A stretch of DNA of 46,812 nt from an uncultured Clostridia bacterium. Lineage in GTDB: Bacteria; Bacillota; Clostridia; TANB77; CAG-508. Below the pieces are notes generated by a model. That model had not been told where the DNA came from and searched no databases. It saw only the letters and a list, made by a program, of their open reading frames with translations. Shown here in pieces: positions 1 to 7,994 of the stretch. A program made the position numbers and the translations under genes. Location: assembly GCA_934122385.1 (NCBI GenBank), contig CAKOWP010000004.1:1-46812 (forward strand), written 5' to 3'. How positions within the stretch are numbered: position 1 is the first letter of the stretch; each line of letters opens with the position of its first letter.

Positions 1-30
1 TATGTTCTAGAAAGTGCTAAATTACTAAAA

Positions 31-50
31 AGTTACTTTTAGGTAACTAT
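31..50. promoter_or_regulatory. Inverted repeat, possible operator
   Basis: A short inverted repeat (agttac, six bases, gtaact) lies about 115 bases upstream of the first gene. Paired GTAACT-like half sites of this kind are found in promoters bound by HxlR/MarR-type regulators. No such regulator gene is visible in the window, so the assignment is only a suggestion. Confidence 0.25.
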
Positions 51-163
51 GAAACAAAAAAGTGCCTACTTTACAAACTAAAAAACTGAAAGTAAAATTA
101 TTACAGAAATTGAAAAATAGAGTAGCTACTGTAATTCAATAAAAGAATAAGGAGTGTATAAAG

Positions 164-958
164 ATGGAAGTTTCAAAAGTTAATTTAGGAAAAGGATATA
201 TAGATATTTATAATTTTGGAGATATAAAACTACATTGCTATCAAACAAATGACTTAATGAATGATGAAAGTTATATATTAGAAAATAATGAAAATGTACT
301 ATTGGTAGAATTTCCAGCATTTTATGATAATTTAGAAGAATTTGAAAAATATGTAAGAGGACTAAACAAAAATATTGTTGGAAAAGTATTTTCAGATCAT
401 CCAAACGGAGGAACAATACTAAAAGATGTAAAAGGATATGCGTCAAAAGGTACAATAAAATCAATGAAAGAAGGAACAATACATAATTTAGTAACAGGAT
501 TCGAGAAATCATTTAATGGAGCATTTGCAAAAGAATATCATGAAATAACAAATGTTTTAGAAGATGAAAATGTAAATATTGGTGGATTTCAATTAAAAAT
601 AACATATCATGATGAAAATATTGAAATAGAATTTCCACAAATAGGATGTGTATATACACATATGTTAGGACATGATTGTCATTCAATAGTTGCAGGAGAA
701 GGTCATGCAAATGTTATTATTGAACAATTAAAGAGATATAAAGCAAATGGATATAATTTAGTATTATCAAGTCATTACACACCAGAAACATTAAAAGATG
801 TTGATACAAAAATTGCATATCTTGAAGAATTAAAAGAATTAGCAAAAGAAAGCAAAGATGCAACTGATTTTGAAAACAAGGTAAAAGCAAAATATCCAGA
901 ATATAGTGGACTAAATTATTTAGATATGACAGCAGGATTTTTCTTTCCACAAAATTAG
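164..958 (+). CDS. Metallo-beta-lactamase-fold protein, degenerate metal site
   Basis: This 264-residue soluble protein looks like a metallo-beta-lactamase-fold hydrolase. Its strand pattern runs from an N-terminal ENVLLVEFPAF segment through SDHPNGG (about residues 77-83), an H-x3-H-x2-H cluster (H166, H170, H173) and a C-terminal SSHYTPE (about 202-208) that recalls the last histidine of the fold. The canonical HxHxDH motif is not intact: SDHPNGG stands where it would be expected, so catalysis may differ or be lost. The start is an ATG preceded by AAGGAG at good spacing. The gene stands alone, has its own terminator, and has an operator-like inverted repeat upstream. Substrate is unknown and the fold call is from motif spacing only. 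Confidence 0.5.
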   Translation: MEVSKVNLGKGYIDIYNFGDIKLHCYQTNDLMNDESYILENNENVLLVEFPAFYDNLEEFEKYVRGLNKNIVGKVFSDHPNGGTILKDVKGYASKGTIKSMKEGTIHNLVTGFEKSFNGAFAKEYHEITNVLEDENVNIGGFQLKITYHDENIEIEFPQIGCVYTHMLGHDCHSIVAGEGHANVIIEQLKRYKANGYNLVLSSHYTPETLKDVDTKIAYLEELKELAKESKDATDFENKVKAKYPEYSGLNYLDMTAGFFFPQN

Positions 959-968
959 AAAATTCAAT

Positions 969-1003
969 AAAGAATTGTGCTTAAAATAGTGCAATTCTTT
1001 ATA
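969..1003 (+). terminator. Hairpin terminator after the MBL-fold gene
   Basis: An A-rich left arm containing aaagaattg pairs with caattcttt across a short loop just after the stop codon. The T run after the stem is short, so termination may be partial. Confidence 0.55.
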
Positions 1004-1145
1004 AATTAGTAAAGTTATATAACTTTACTAATTTATAAAATAATAATGCACAGAAAATTTATTTCATAAATTTTCGCGCACGAACAAAGACGCAGACTTT
1101 AAAATTTCTAATAAATGCCAATGTTACTAATGTCTGCTTTTGTTC
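1001..1145 (+). other. Three-hairpin structured element, copy 1
   Basis: Three successive hairpins fill the leader of the macrodomain gene. Hairpin 1 (1001-1036) is a perfect 36-nt palindrome. Hairpin 2 (1048-1079) is a 32-nt sequence with a 9-bp stem, identical to 46437-46468. Hairpin 3 has an outer stem gaacaaa/tttgttc (1082-1088 with 1139-1145) and an inner stem gcagac/gtctgc (1092-1097 with 1132-1137). Copy 2 has the same 11-nt and 2-nt spacers between hairpins, but hairpin 1 and the inner stem of hairpin 3 have different sequences that still pair. The element ends about 20 nt before the macrodomain start codon. It could be a regulatory RNA leader or a mobile palindromic element. Confidence 0.6.
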
Positions 1146-1166
1146 TTATTATAAAAAGGAGCATCT

Positions 1167-1961
1167 ATGGAAAAGTTAGATTTTTTGATTAATTATTTAA
1201 TAAAAGAAAATGAAAGTATTGAGGTTAAAGAAATACCACAAAATACCAGTGATAAAAAAAGATTATATCGTTCATTGTGTAATATTAGAGAACCATTACC
1301 AATATCAGAAAAATATATTAAAATAGAAAATGATTTTTTAAAAGAAGAAAATGAAGAAAAAGGCATTAGTAATTCAAATGATATAACTCAATTCGCAAAA
1401 TATAAAGGAACTCAAATATGTTTATGGCAAGGTGATATAACAACTTTAAAAATAGATGCAATTGTAAATGCAGCAAACTCTCAAGGATTAGGATGTTTCA
1501 TTCCTTGTCATAAATGTATTGATAATAGCATTCATTCAGCAAGTGGTGTCCAATTAAGATTAGAATGTAATAAAATTATGCAACAAATAGGAATGTTACA
1601 AACAGGAAAAGCATTTATAACAAGTGGTTATAATTTACCATCAAAATATGTAATTCATACAGTAGGACCGATTATATATGAAAATGTAACAGAAAAAGAA
1701 ATATTAGAATTGAAAAATTGTTATATAAATTCACTAGAACTTGCAAAAGAAAATAATATAAAAACAATAGCATTCCCTTGTATATCTACTGGAGAATTTA
1801 GATTTCCAAAAGAACTAGCCTCTAAAATTGCAATAGAAACAATAAAAGAGTATTTAGATACAAACGAAAAATATTTTGAAAGAATAATATTTAATGTCTT
1901 TTCAGATGAAGATTATAAAATTTATTTGAATAATTTAGGAGAAATTTATGGAAGAATATAA
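1167..1961 (+). CDS. Zinc-containing macrodomain protein-ADP-ribose hydrolase
   Basis: A 264-residue macrodomain protein predicted to remove ADP-ribose from modified proteins. An N-terminal helical extension of about 80 residues precedes the macrodomain, which starts near QICLWQGDIT. The substrate-loop asparagines are in IVNAANSQ (N101, N104). They are followed by a Cys/His cluster, GCFIPCHKCIDNSIH (about residues 109-123), typical of the zinc-containing macrodomain class that is genetically paired with class M sirtuins. The HTVGPI and CISTGEFRFP segments complete the ADP-ribose site. The 3' end overlaps the sirtuin start by 14 bases, implying coupled translation. AAGGAG precedes the ATG. In characterised systems such a macrodomain reverses the mark laid down by the neighbouring sirtuin. 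Confidence 0.88.
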   Translation: MEKLDFLINYLIKENESIEVKEIPQNTSDKKRLYRSLCNIREPLPISEKYIKIENDFLKEENEEKGISNSNDITQFAKYKGTQICLWQGDITTLKIDAIVNAANSQGLGCFIPCHKCIDNSIHSASGVQLRLECNKIMQQIGMLQTGKAFITSGYNLPSKYVIHTVGPIIYENVTEKEILELKNCYINSLELAKENNIKTIAFPCISTGEFRFPKELASKIAIETIKEYLDTNEKYFERIIFNVFSDEDYKIYLNNLGEIYGRI

Positions 1962-2790
1962 TTCAAGAATTATACAAGCAAAACAAGCAATGAAACAAGC
2001 AGATTATATTATAATTGGTGCAGGAAGTGGTCTTTCAACAGCAGCAGGTTTATTCTATAGTGGAGAAAAGTTTGGAAAAGATTTTAAAGAATTTATAGGA
2101 AAATATCATTTTGATAATTTATATTCAGCATCGTTTTATGAGTTTAAGACACAAGAAGAAAAGTGGGCATTTTTTGCAAAAATGATAAAATTAAATAGAT
2201 ATAATGAAAATCCACTAAAATTATATCAAGAATTATATGAAATTGTTAAAAATAAAGAATATTTTGTTCTATCAACAAATGTGGATGGACAATTTTATAA
2301 TAGTGGATTTGATAAAAATAGAGTATTTGAAGTGCAGGGAGATTATAGTTATTTACAATGTGAAAATGCTTGTCATAACAAATTATATAATAATAAAGAA
2401 TTAGTGGAAGAATGGCTACGAAACACAAAAGACTGCAAAATACCATCAGAGTTAGTAATGAAATGTCCTGTTTGTGGTGGCAATATGGATATGAATTTAA
2501 GAAAAGATGCAAATTTTGTGCAAGATGAAAATTGGTATAGACAATCTGAAAAATACGAAGATTTTTTATCTAGGAGCAAAGGCAAAAATGTGGTATTATT
2601 AGAAATAGGTGTTGGATTTAATACACCGGGAATTATAAGATTTCCATTTGAACAAATGACAGCAAATAGTGAAAAAACAACACTTATAAGAATAAACAAA
2701 GATTATCCAAATCCAATGTTAGAAATAAGAAATAAAACAATTTCTTTTGATGAAGATACAAACAAAATAATAGAAGATTTAAAGGAGTAA
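1948..2790 (+). CDS. Class M sirtuin (SirTM), probable protein ADP-ribosyltransferase
   Basis: A 280-residue Sir2-fold enzyme. The NAD-binding motif is GAGSGLS (residues 24-30). The catalytic segment is STNVDGQ with N111, and the usual catalytic histidine motif is replaced by EVQGDY with Q130. An Asn/Gln pair in place of Asn/His marks class M sirtuins, which ADP-ribosylate proteins rather than deacetylate them. The 19-residue distance between N111 and Q130 matches the distance I recall for the staphylococcal enzyme. Zinc ligands are C138, C142 and a KCPVCGG knuckle. The gene overlaps the macrodomain gene and is followed six bases later by the DUF1848 gene. In known operons the target is a lipoylated GcvH-like protein; neither that protein nor its lipoate ligase lies in this window. 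Confidence 0.87.
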   Translation: MEEYNSRIIQAKQAMKQADYIIIGAGSGLSTAAGLFYSGEKFGKDFKEFIGKYHFDNLYSASFYEFKTQEEKWAFFAKMIKLNRYNENPLKLYQELYEIVKNKEYFVLSTNVDGQFYNSGFDKNRVFEVQGDYSYLQCENACHNKLYNNKELVEEWLRNTKDCKIPSELVMKCPVCGGNMDMNLRKDANFVQDENWYRQSEKYEDFLSRSKGKNVVLLEIGVGFNTPGIIRFPFEQMTANSEKTTLIRINKDYPNPMLEIRNKTISFDEDTNKIIEDLKE

Positions 2791-2796
2791 ATAAAA

Positions 2797-3732
2797 ATGA
2801 TAATAAATACAGGATGCAGAACAGATATACCAGCATTTTATTCAAAATGGTTAATGAATAGAATAAGAGAAGGATATGTATTAGTAAGAAATCCATATTA
2901 TCCATCACAAGTAACTAAATATATTTTATCTCCAAAAGTAGTAGATTGTTTAGCATTTTGTACTAAAAATCCAGAGCCTATGTTAAAATATCTAAATGAA
3001 TTAGATATTTACAGTCAATATTGGTTTGTAACAATTACACCTTATGGAAAAGTCATAGAACCTGTTGTACCAAATAAAGAAAAAGTAATAGAAAGTTTTA
3101 AAAAATTATCAAATCATATAGGCGTAGATTCTATTGGGTGGAGATATGATCCGATTTTCATAAATAATGATTTTGATGTAGAAAAGCACATAGAATGTTT
3201 TGAAAAAATGGCTAAAGAATTAAAAGGATATACTCATAATTGTACTATTAGCTTTTTGGATTTATATGAAAAAGTAAAAAGAAATGCACCAGATTTAAGA
3301 CCTCCAACAAAAGAGGAACAAATACAGATAGCAAAAGCGTTTGCTCGAATAGGAAAAGAAAATAATATAGTAATACATAGTTGTTGCGAAAAAACTTTTC
3401 TATCAGAATATGGATTAAAATGCAATGGATGTATGAGCCAAGAAATTGTTGAAAAGTCAATAAATTGCAAGTTAGAACCACCTAAAAGGAAAAATTTGAG
3501 ACAAGAATGTAATTGCCTTATGGGAAATGATATAGGTGCCTATAATACTTGTGGCCATTTATGTAAGTATTGTTATGCAAATGCTAATAAAAGTTTAGTT
3601 ATTGAAAATATGAAAAAGCATAATGAAAATTCTCCATTTTTAATTGGAAATAATGAAACTGGAGATAAGATAACAGAAGCTAAACAGAAAAGTTGGCTTG
3701 TAAGTAGAAATGAGCAGATTAGTTTCATATAG
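2797..3732 (+). CDS. DUF1848 family protein with a CX3CX2C cysteine motif
   Basis: A 311-residue protein recognisable as DUF1848 from its start (NTGCRTDIPAF), the repeated KVVDCLAFCTKNP and GWRYDPIF segments, and the C-terminal cysteine-rich block. That block includes GCMSQE, CNCLMGNDIGAY and CGHLCKYCYAN (about residues 252-262). The spacing CX3CX2C is that of a radical-SAM [4Fe-4S] cluster, here near the C-terminus rather than the N-terminus, so iron-sulfur binding is an inference. The third gene of the macrodomain-sirtuin operon, six bases after the sirtuin stop with its own AAGGAG site. The pairing suggests a role in making, reading or repairing the ADP-ribosylated substrate. The biochemical function is unknown. 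Confidence 0.75.
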   Translation: MIINTGCRTDIPAFYSKWLMNRIREGYVLVRNPYYPSQVTKYILSPKVVDCLAFCTKNPEPMLKYLNELDIYSQYWFVTITPYGKVIEPVVPNKEKVIESFKKLSNHIGVDSIGWRYDPIFINNDFDVEKHIECFEKMAKELKGYTHNCTISFLDLYEKVKRNAPDLRPPTKEEQIQIAKAFARIGKENNIVIHSCCEKTFLSEYGLKCNGCMSQEIVEKSINCKLEPPKRKNLRQECNCLMGNDIGAYNTCGHLCKYCYANANKSLVIENMKKHNENSPFLIGNNETGDKITEAKQKSWLVSRNEQISFI

Positions 3733-3821
3733 GGGAATAACAGATTACAATTAAAAAAAAAATCATAAAACAACAAATAAAACATATAAATCTAGTAATA
3801 TTGTAAAAAGGGGAAATCGCT

Positions 3822-4565
3822 GTGAACGAAATCTTGAAAACAACATTACTAGGTTTATTTTTTGGCACATTTGGAACAACAATAGGAGGAATACTAGGAA
3901 TAGTAATCAAAAAAAATTCAAACAAATTTTTAAGTTTTATTTTATCATTTGCATCTGGCCTAATGATGTCAGTAATATGCTTTGACTTAATACCAGAAGC
4001 CTTAGGGATTAGTAACATATACGGAGTAGTATTTGGTGTATTAATAGGAATAATATCAATGATATTTTGTGATGTAATAGTTCAAAAAAAGTTTAATAAA
4101 AAGCAACAAAAATATGTGGAAAATAATGATTTATTAAAAACAGGAATTATAGTAAGTATAGGTTTAGCAATACACAACTTTCCAGAAGGATTAGCAATTG
4201 GTTCAGGTTTTGAAGCATCAATGCGTTTGGGACTTGGCTTGGCAATTGCAATATGTTTACATGATATACCAGAAGGAATATCAATGGCAGTACCTATGAA
4301 AAATGGGGGAATGTCAAAAGCAAAAGTTATTTTTTATGTAATATTATCAGGTGTTACAACAGGAGTTGGTGCATTTTTTGGAGCAATCGTAGGTTCTATT
4401 TCTCAAAGCGTAATTGCGGTTTGTCTTAGTTTTGCGGCCGGTGCAATGTTATATATTGTTTCTGGTGAATTGATACCTGAATCAAATAAATTATATAAAG
4501 GTAGAATGTCTGCTGTTGGTAATATGATAGGGTTTATAATTGGGATTTTTGCAACGCAATTATGA
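3822..4565 (+). CDS. ZIP family divalent metal transporter
   Basis: A 247-residue integral membrane protein with about eight hydrophobic segments. It has the two ZIP signatures in the middle helices: HNFPEGLAIG and, about 33 residues later, HDIPEGISMA, which form the binuclear metal centre. It likely imports zinc, iron or manganese across the plasma membrane. The start is GTG, preceded by AAAAGGGG at suitable distance; no ATG fits. The cytoplasmic loop before the metal helices is short and lysine-rich. It follows the DUF1848 gene after about 90 bases without a visible terminator, so it may share that transcript. Specificity cannot be read from sequence. Confidence 0.88.
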   Translation: MNEILKTTLLGLFFGTFGTTIGGILGIVIKKNSNKFLSFILSFASGLMMSVICFDLIPEALGISNIYGVVFGVLIGIISMIFCDVIVQKKFNKKQQKYVENNDLLKTGIIVSIGLAIHNFPEGLAIGSGFEASMRLGLGLAIAICLHDIPEGISMAVPMKNGGMSKAKVIFYVILSGVTTGVGAFFGAIVGSISQSVIAVCLSFAAGAMLYIVSGELIPESNKLYKGRMSAVGNMIGFIIGIFATQL

Positions 4566-4642
4566 AAAAATGGGGCAAATAACTGCTTCATTTTTTACAT
4601 CTTATATAGCGAAAAAATGTTTGAAAAATATTCTAAATTCTA

Positions 4643-4671
4643 TTGACTTTTAAACCGCAAAATTATATAAT
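4643..4671 (+). promoter_or_regulatory. SigA-type promoter of the toxin-like small gene
   Basis: TTGACT (4643-4648) and TATAAT (4666-4671) are separated by exactly 17 bases. The predicted start, near 4678, lies about 20 bases before the small hydrophobic ORF. Confidence 0.75.
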
Positions 4672-4698
4672 TGGACAGGAAATAAGAGAGAGCGGAAT

Positions 4699-4755
4699 GT
4701 GGGTGCCACTTATTTTGCCTTAATTATGGCAATGGTTGTAATTATAAGCAAATAA
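4699..4755 (+). CDS. Small hydrophobic peptide, type I toxin-like
   Basis: An 18-residue hydrophobic peptide (GATYFALIMAMVVIISK after the GTG start) lies between a consensus promoter and two hairpins. The layout matches holin-like type I toxin genes of Firmicutes: short membrane peptide, then a strong stem ending in the gcttgcccggtgg-type loop, then a terminal CCACA/TGTGG hairpin with T-rich tail. The peptide is shorter than most such toxins, and an 8-codon ATG frame overlaps its start, so the start is uncertain. The antisense RNA promoter expected for this class was not clearly found. It is isolated between the ZIP and pcrA genes. Confidence 0.45.
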   Translation: MGATYFALIMAMVVIISK

Positions 4756-4760
4756 AATAA

Positions 4761-4836
4761 AAACACATCTCTGCTTGCCCGGTGGAAGATGTGTTTATAT
4801 CAAAATCGGCAACCACATTTTGTGGCTCTTTTATTT
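4761..4836 (+). terminator. Two hairpins ending the toxin-like transcript
   Basis: A perfect 10-bp stem (4761-4770 with 4787-4796) encloses a GC-rich loop. A second stem, ccaca/tgtgg (4813-4825), is followed by a CTCTTTTATTTT tail. In type I toxin loci these structures both terminate the mRNA and overlap the antisense RNA. Confidence 0.6.
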
Positions 4837-4901
4837 TCTAAAAATATTATAATACAAAAAGTTTATAATGTCAATTAAATATTATAAGTGGGAGAGAAAA
4901 A

Positions 4902-7220
4902 ATGCAAGATATATTAAAAGGATTAAATGACAAACAATACGAAGCGGTAGTAAATACAGAAGGACCATGTCTAGTAATAGCTGGAGCAGGAAGCGGAAAA
5001 ACAAAAGTATTAACACATAAAATCGCGTACTTAATAGGAGAAAAACAAGTAAAACCATGGAACATATTAGCAATTACATTCACAAATAAGGCTGCAAACG
5101 AAATGAAAGAAAGAATCGGGAATTTAGTAGGAGATGTTGCGGCAGACATATGGATGGGAACATTTCACTCAATATGTGTACGTATATTAAGAAGATTTAT
5201 AGACAGAATAGGTTTTGATTCTTCATTTATAATTTTTGATACATCTGACCAAAGAACATTAGTAAAAGCATGTATTAAAAGCATAGGTTTAGACGATAAA
5301 ATGTTTACGGACAGAAGTGTTTTATCAGAAATAAGCAATGTAAAAAATGAAATGTTAGAACCAGATCAATATACAGTAAGAGCGAATGGAGACTTTAGAA
5401 AAGAAAAAATTGCGTTAGTATATGAAATGTATCAAAAACGTTTAAAAGAAAATAATGCAATAGATTTTGACGATATCATAAATTATACAATTAAAATATT
5501 AATGGAAAATCCTGATATTTTAGAATATTATTCAGATAAATTTCATTATGTATTAGTAGACGAATATCAAGATACGAATAAGGCTCAATTTACATTGGTA
5601 ACAATGCTTGCATCAAAAAATGGAAACATAACAGTTGTTGGAGATAATGACCAAGGAATATATAGTTTTAGAGGAGCAGATATTTCAAACATTTTAAATT
5701 TTGAAAGAGATTTCCCAGGGACAAAAATAATCAAATTGGAGCAAAATTATAGATGTACAGGGAATATTTTAAAAGCGGCAAATGCGGTAATTAAAAATAA
5801 TGAAGTTACATATAAAAAAGAATTATGGACAGAAAATGAAGTTGGAAACTTACCTGCAGTATATTCTGCAAAAAACGAATATGATGAAGGAACATATATT
5901 GCACAACAAATTGAACATTTAAGAAGAGAAGAATATTACAAATATTCAGACTTTGCAATTTTATATAGAATGAATACTCAATCAAGAGCAATAGAGGAAA
6001 TTTTAAGAAGAGAAAGCATTCCATATAAAATTATAGGTGGTCTTAAATTCTATGAAAGAAAAGAAATTAAAGACATAATTTCATACTTAAGATTAATACA
6101 AAATCCATCAGACAACTTAAGTTTAAAAAGAATAATTAATGAACCTAAAAGAGGAATTGGAAAAACAAGTTTAGACAAAATAGAAGAATTATCAATTAAT
6201 AGTGGAGTTCCAATGTATGAAATTATTAAAAATGCGGAACAATATGGATTAAATAGAGTATTTTTAAATTCAAGAGAATTTGTAAATGCAATAGAAGAAT
6301 TGATAGCAAAAAAGGATGATATAAAAATATCTGATTTAATAAAAGAAACACTTAAAAAATCAGGATACACACAGGCTTTGGAAAATGAAAATACAATAGA
6401 AGCAGAAAACAGAATAGAAAACTTAGATGAGTTCTTAACTGTTGCAATAGAATTTGAGGACGAATCTGCAGATAATAAATTAAGTGACTTCTTAGAGGGA
6501 ATAACATTATCAAGTGATATTGATAATATGGAAGAGGCAGAAGAAACTGTAACACTTATGACATTACATAGTGCAAAAGGACTTGAGTTCCCAGTAGTAT
6601 TTTTGGTAGGAATGGAAGAAGGAATCTTCCCAGGTTATAAATCTATTGGAGAACCAAAAGAACTAGAAGAAGAAAGACGTTTATGTTATGTTGGAATTAC
6701 AAGAGCAAAAGAGCATTTATTCTTAACATGTAGTAAACAACGTACCATATTTGGTTCAACAAGTTGTAACCAAGTATCAAGATTTTTAAGAGAGATACCA
6801 AGTGATTTATTAGACGGATATGATGATGCTTTAGGAGAAAGACAAGAAAGTAATAGTAATATTTTTGGAGATTCAAAATATAGTTGGACATATGGAAGCA
6901 AAGATAATGGAAATATTAAAACATATAAAATTGATAAAAATGAACCAAAAGTCGCAGCTGCAAGTAGTAGTACAAGTAACAATGGATTTATGTTTAGAAC
7001 TGCAGAAAGCTTCTTAAATAATTTAACCAAAAAATCATCAGGAGCAAATGTTGATTTATCTAAATATAAAGAAGGAGTTAGAATTTATCACAAAAAATTT
7101 GGAGAGGGTGTTATTAGCAATGTTGAGCCAGAAGGTGATGATTTAAAAGTTGATATTCAATTTGATAAAGTTGGACATAAGCGTTTAATGGCAAAATTTG
7201 CTAATTTAGAAATAATTTAA
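4902..7220 (+). CDS. pcrA: ATP-dependent DNA helicase PcrA (UvrD family)
   Basis: A 772-residue superfamily 1A 3'-5' helicase acting in nucleotide excision repair, recombination control and plasmid replication. Motifs appear in order: Walker A AGAGSGKT, motif Ia ITFTNKAA, Walker B LVDEYQDTN, motif III GDNDQGIYSFRGA, motif IV QNYRC, motif V TLHSAKGLEF and motif VI CYVGITRAK. The C-terminal Tudor-like region, KKFGEGVISNVEPEG, is the part that in Bacillus PcrA contacts RNA polymerase. Full length and intact. The ATG is preceded by a GGGAGAG site. It is followed directly by a strong terminator, so it is monocistronic. Confidence 0.96.
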   Translation: MQDILKGLNDKQYEAVVNTEGPCLVIAGAGSGKTKVLTHKIAYLIGEKQVKPWNILAITFTNKAANEMKERIGNLVGDVAADIWMGTFHSICVRILRRFIDRIGFDSSFIIFDTSDQRTLVKACIKSIGLDDKMFTDRSVLSEISNVKNEMLEPDQYTVRANGDFRKEKIALVYEMYQKRLKENNAIDFDDIINYTIKILMENPDILEYYSDKFHYVLVDEYQDTNKAQFTLVTMLASKNGNITVVGDNDQGIYSFRGADISNILNFERDFPGTKIIKLEQNYRCTGNILKAANAVIKNNEVTYKKELWTENEVGNLPAVYSAKNEYDEGTYIAQQIEHLRREEYYKYSDFAILYRMNTQSRAIEEILRRESIPYKIIGGLKFYERKEIKDIISYLRLIQNPSDNLSLKRIINEPKRGIGKTSLDKIEELSINSGVPMYEIIKNAEQYGLNRVFLNSREFVNAIEELIAKKDDIKISDLIKETLKKSGYTQALENENTIEAENRIENLDEFLTVAIEFEDESADNKLSDFLEGITLSSDIDNMEEAEETVTLMTLHSAKGLEFPVVFLVGMEEGIFPGYKSIGEPKELEEERRLCYVGITRAKEHLFLTCSKQRTIFGSTSCNQVSRFLREIPSDLLDGYDDALGERQESNSNIFGDSKYSWTYGSKDNGNIKTYKIDKNEPKVAAASSSTSNNGFMFRTAESFLNNLTKKSSGANVDLSKYKEGVRIYHKKFGEGVISNVEPEGDDLKVDIQFDKVGHKRLMAKFANLEII

Positions 7221-7221
7221 A

Positions 7222-7268
7222 AAATTCGGGATTGGGGGACAGGTCTTCAATCCCGAAATTTTTTTATA
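7222..7268 (+). terminator. Intrinsic terminator of pcrA with GGGGACAGGTC loop
   Basis: aattcgggattg pairs with caatcccgaaatt and is followed by a run of T. The loop holds ggggacaggtc, which resembles the REP-like GGGACGGTTCT sequences elsewhere in the window. Confidence 0.85.
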
Positions 7269-7274
7269 TTCTAG

Positions 7275-7380
7275 GAAAGTTATCATAGTATGATAACTTT
7301 CTGTAGAAGATAAATATGGCAGAATTAAGATTTTGTAGCAGTTTGCACTGCATACAAAATCTTAATTCTGGTTTTTTGGC
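7275..7380 (+). other. Tandem hairpins of unknown role
   Basis: A first hairpin pairs aaagttatca with tgataacttt around 7275-7300. A second has a perfect 16-bp stem (7321-7336 with 7354-7369) with an inner gcag/ctgc stem, followed by GGTTTTTTGG. No gene lies here. It could be a small RNA with its own terminator or a palindromic repeat. The remaining ~150 bases up to the coat-protein genes show only a TTGACA without a matching -10. Confidence 0.45.
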
Positions 7381-7527
7381 TAAATTAAGAATAAAATTTT
7401 TAAAATTGCAAATGATAAATAAAGAATAACGCTTATATGCAATATTATTACAACGTTTGACAGACAAAATTTTAAAAAATTTTGGATGATGATAAATGTG
7501 GCAAAGCGTAAAGAAAGGATGATAAAA

Positions 7528-7716
7528 ATGGCAGATTTAAATCAAATGGAATTACAAAATTTAAGACATTTTATAGGAGCACATGAGACAATATATCAAA
7601 AATTAAACACATATTCAGCACAAGCAGTTGATCCACAAATTAAACAATTATTTACAAAATCAGCTCAAGATGCTTTAAATACAAAACAAAAATTAATGTC
7701 TTTTTTAAATAATTAG
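7528..7716 (+). CDS. Small CotF-like spore coat protein
   Basis: A 62-residue all-helical protein with the pattern LNQMELQNLRHFIGAHETIYQKL, seen in small clostridial coat proteins related to CotF. The ATG chosen follows an AAAGGATG ribosome site at seven bases; an upstream in-frame ATG at 7486 lacks one. The following coat-like gene starts 13 bases downstream, so the two are cotranscribed and probably act together in the spore coat or in the late mother cell. No clear SigE/SigK promoter was recognised. The product is rich in Gln and Asn and has no signal peptide or cysteine. Confidence 0.7.
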   Translation: MADLNQMELQNLRHFIGAHETIYQKLNTYSAQAVDPQIKQLFTKSAQDALNTKQKLMSFLNN

Positions 7717-7729
7717 GAGGTATAAAAGT

Positions 7730-7975
7730 ATGGATGAAAAAACAATGGTAAATGATATTTTGGCTGGAGTTAAATCAGATTTAACAGGATATCAAACAGC
7801 TATAACTGAGACCGAAAATATGGGATTAAGACAAGCTTTTCAACAAATAAGAAATAGTGATGAAAGTTTTCAATATGAACTATTTAAGATAGCACAAGCA
7901 AAAGGTTATTATAAACCAGCTCAAAAAGTTTCACAAACAGAAGTTGAAACAGTAAAAACTGAATTACAACAATAA
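7730..7975 (+). CDS. CotF-family spore coat protein
   Basis: An 81-residue helical protein with the CotF-type pattern: KTMVNDILAGVKSDLTGYQ, then a helix with RQAFQQIRNSDESFQYELFKIAQAKGYY, ending in KPAQKV. The YELFKIAQAKGYYKPA segment is typical of the family's second helix and tail. It is translated from an AGGAGG site at ideal spacing. It forms a two-gene unit with the preceding 62-residue relative and is followed by a long hairpin terminator. It is expected on or in the spore; its exact layer is unknown. Confidence 0.78.
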   Translation: MDEKTMVNDILAGVKSDLTGYQTAITETENMGLRQAFQQIRNSDESFQYELFKIAQAKGYYKPAQKVSQTEVETVKTELQQ

Positions 7976-7994
7976 ATAATTTAGAAATTATTTG

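Noticed and set aside
1001..1145. The three-hairpin element as a T-box or other known riboswitch
   Set aside because: It lacks the T-box AGGGTGG-type sequence and any aptamer consensus I know, and the variable stems fit neither.
7457..7462. TTGACA upstream of the coat genes as a promoter -35
   Set aside because: No acceptable -10 lies 16-18 bases downstream.
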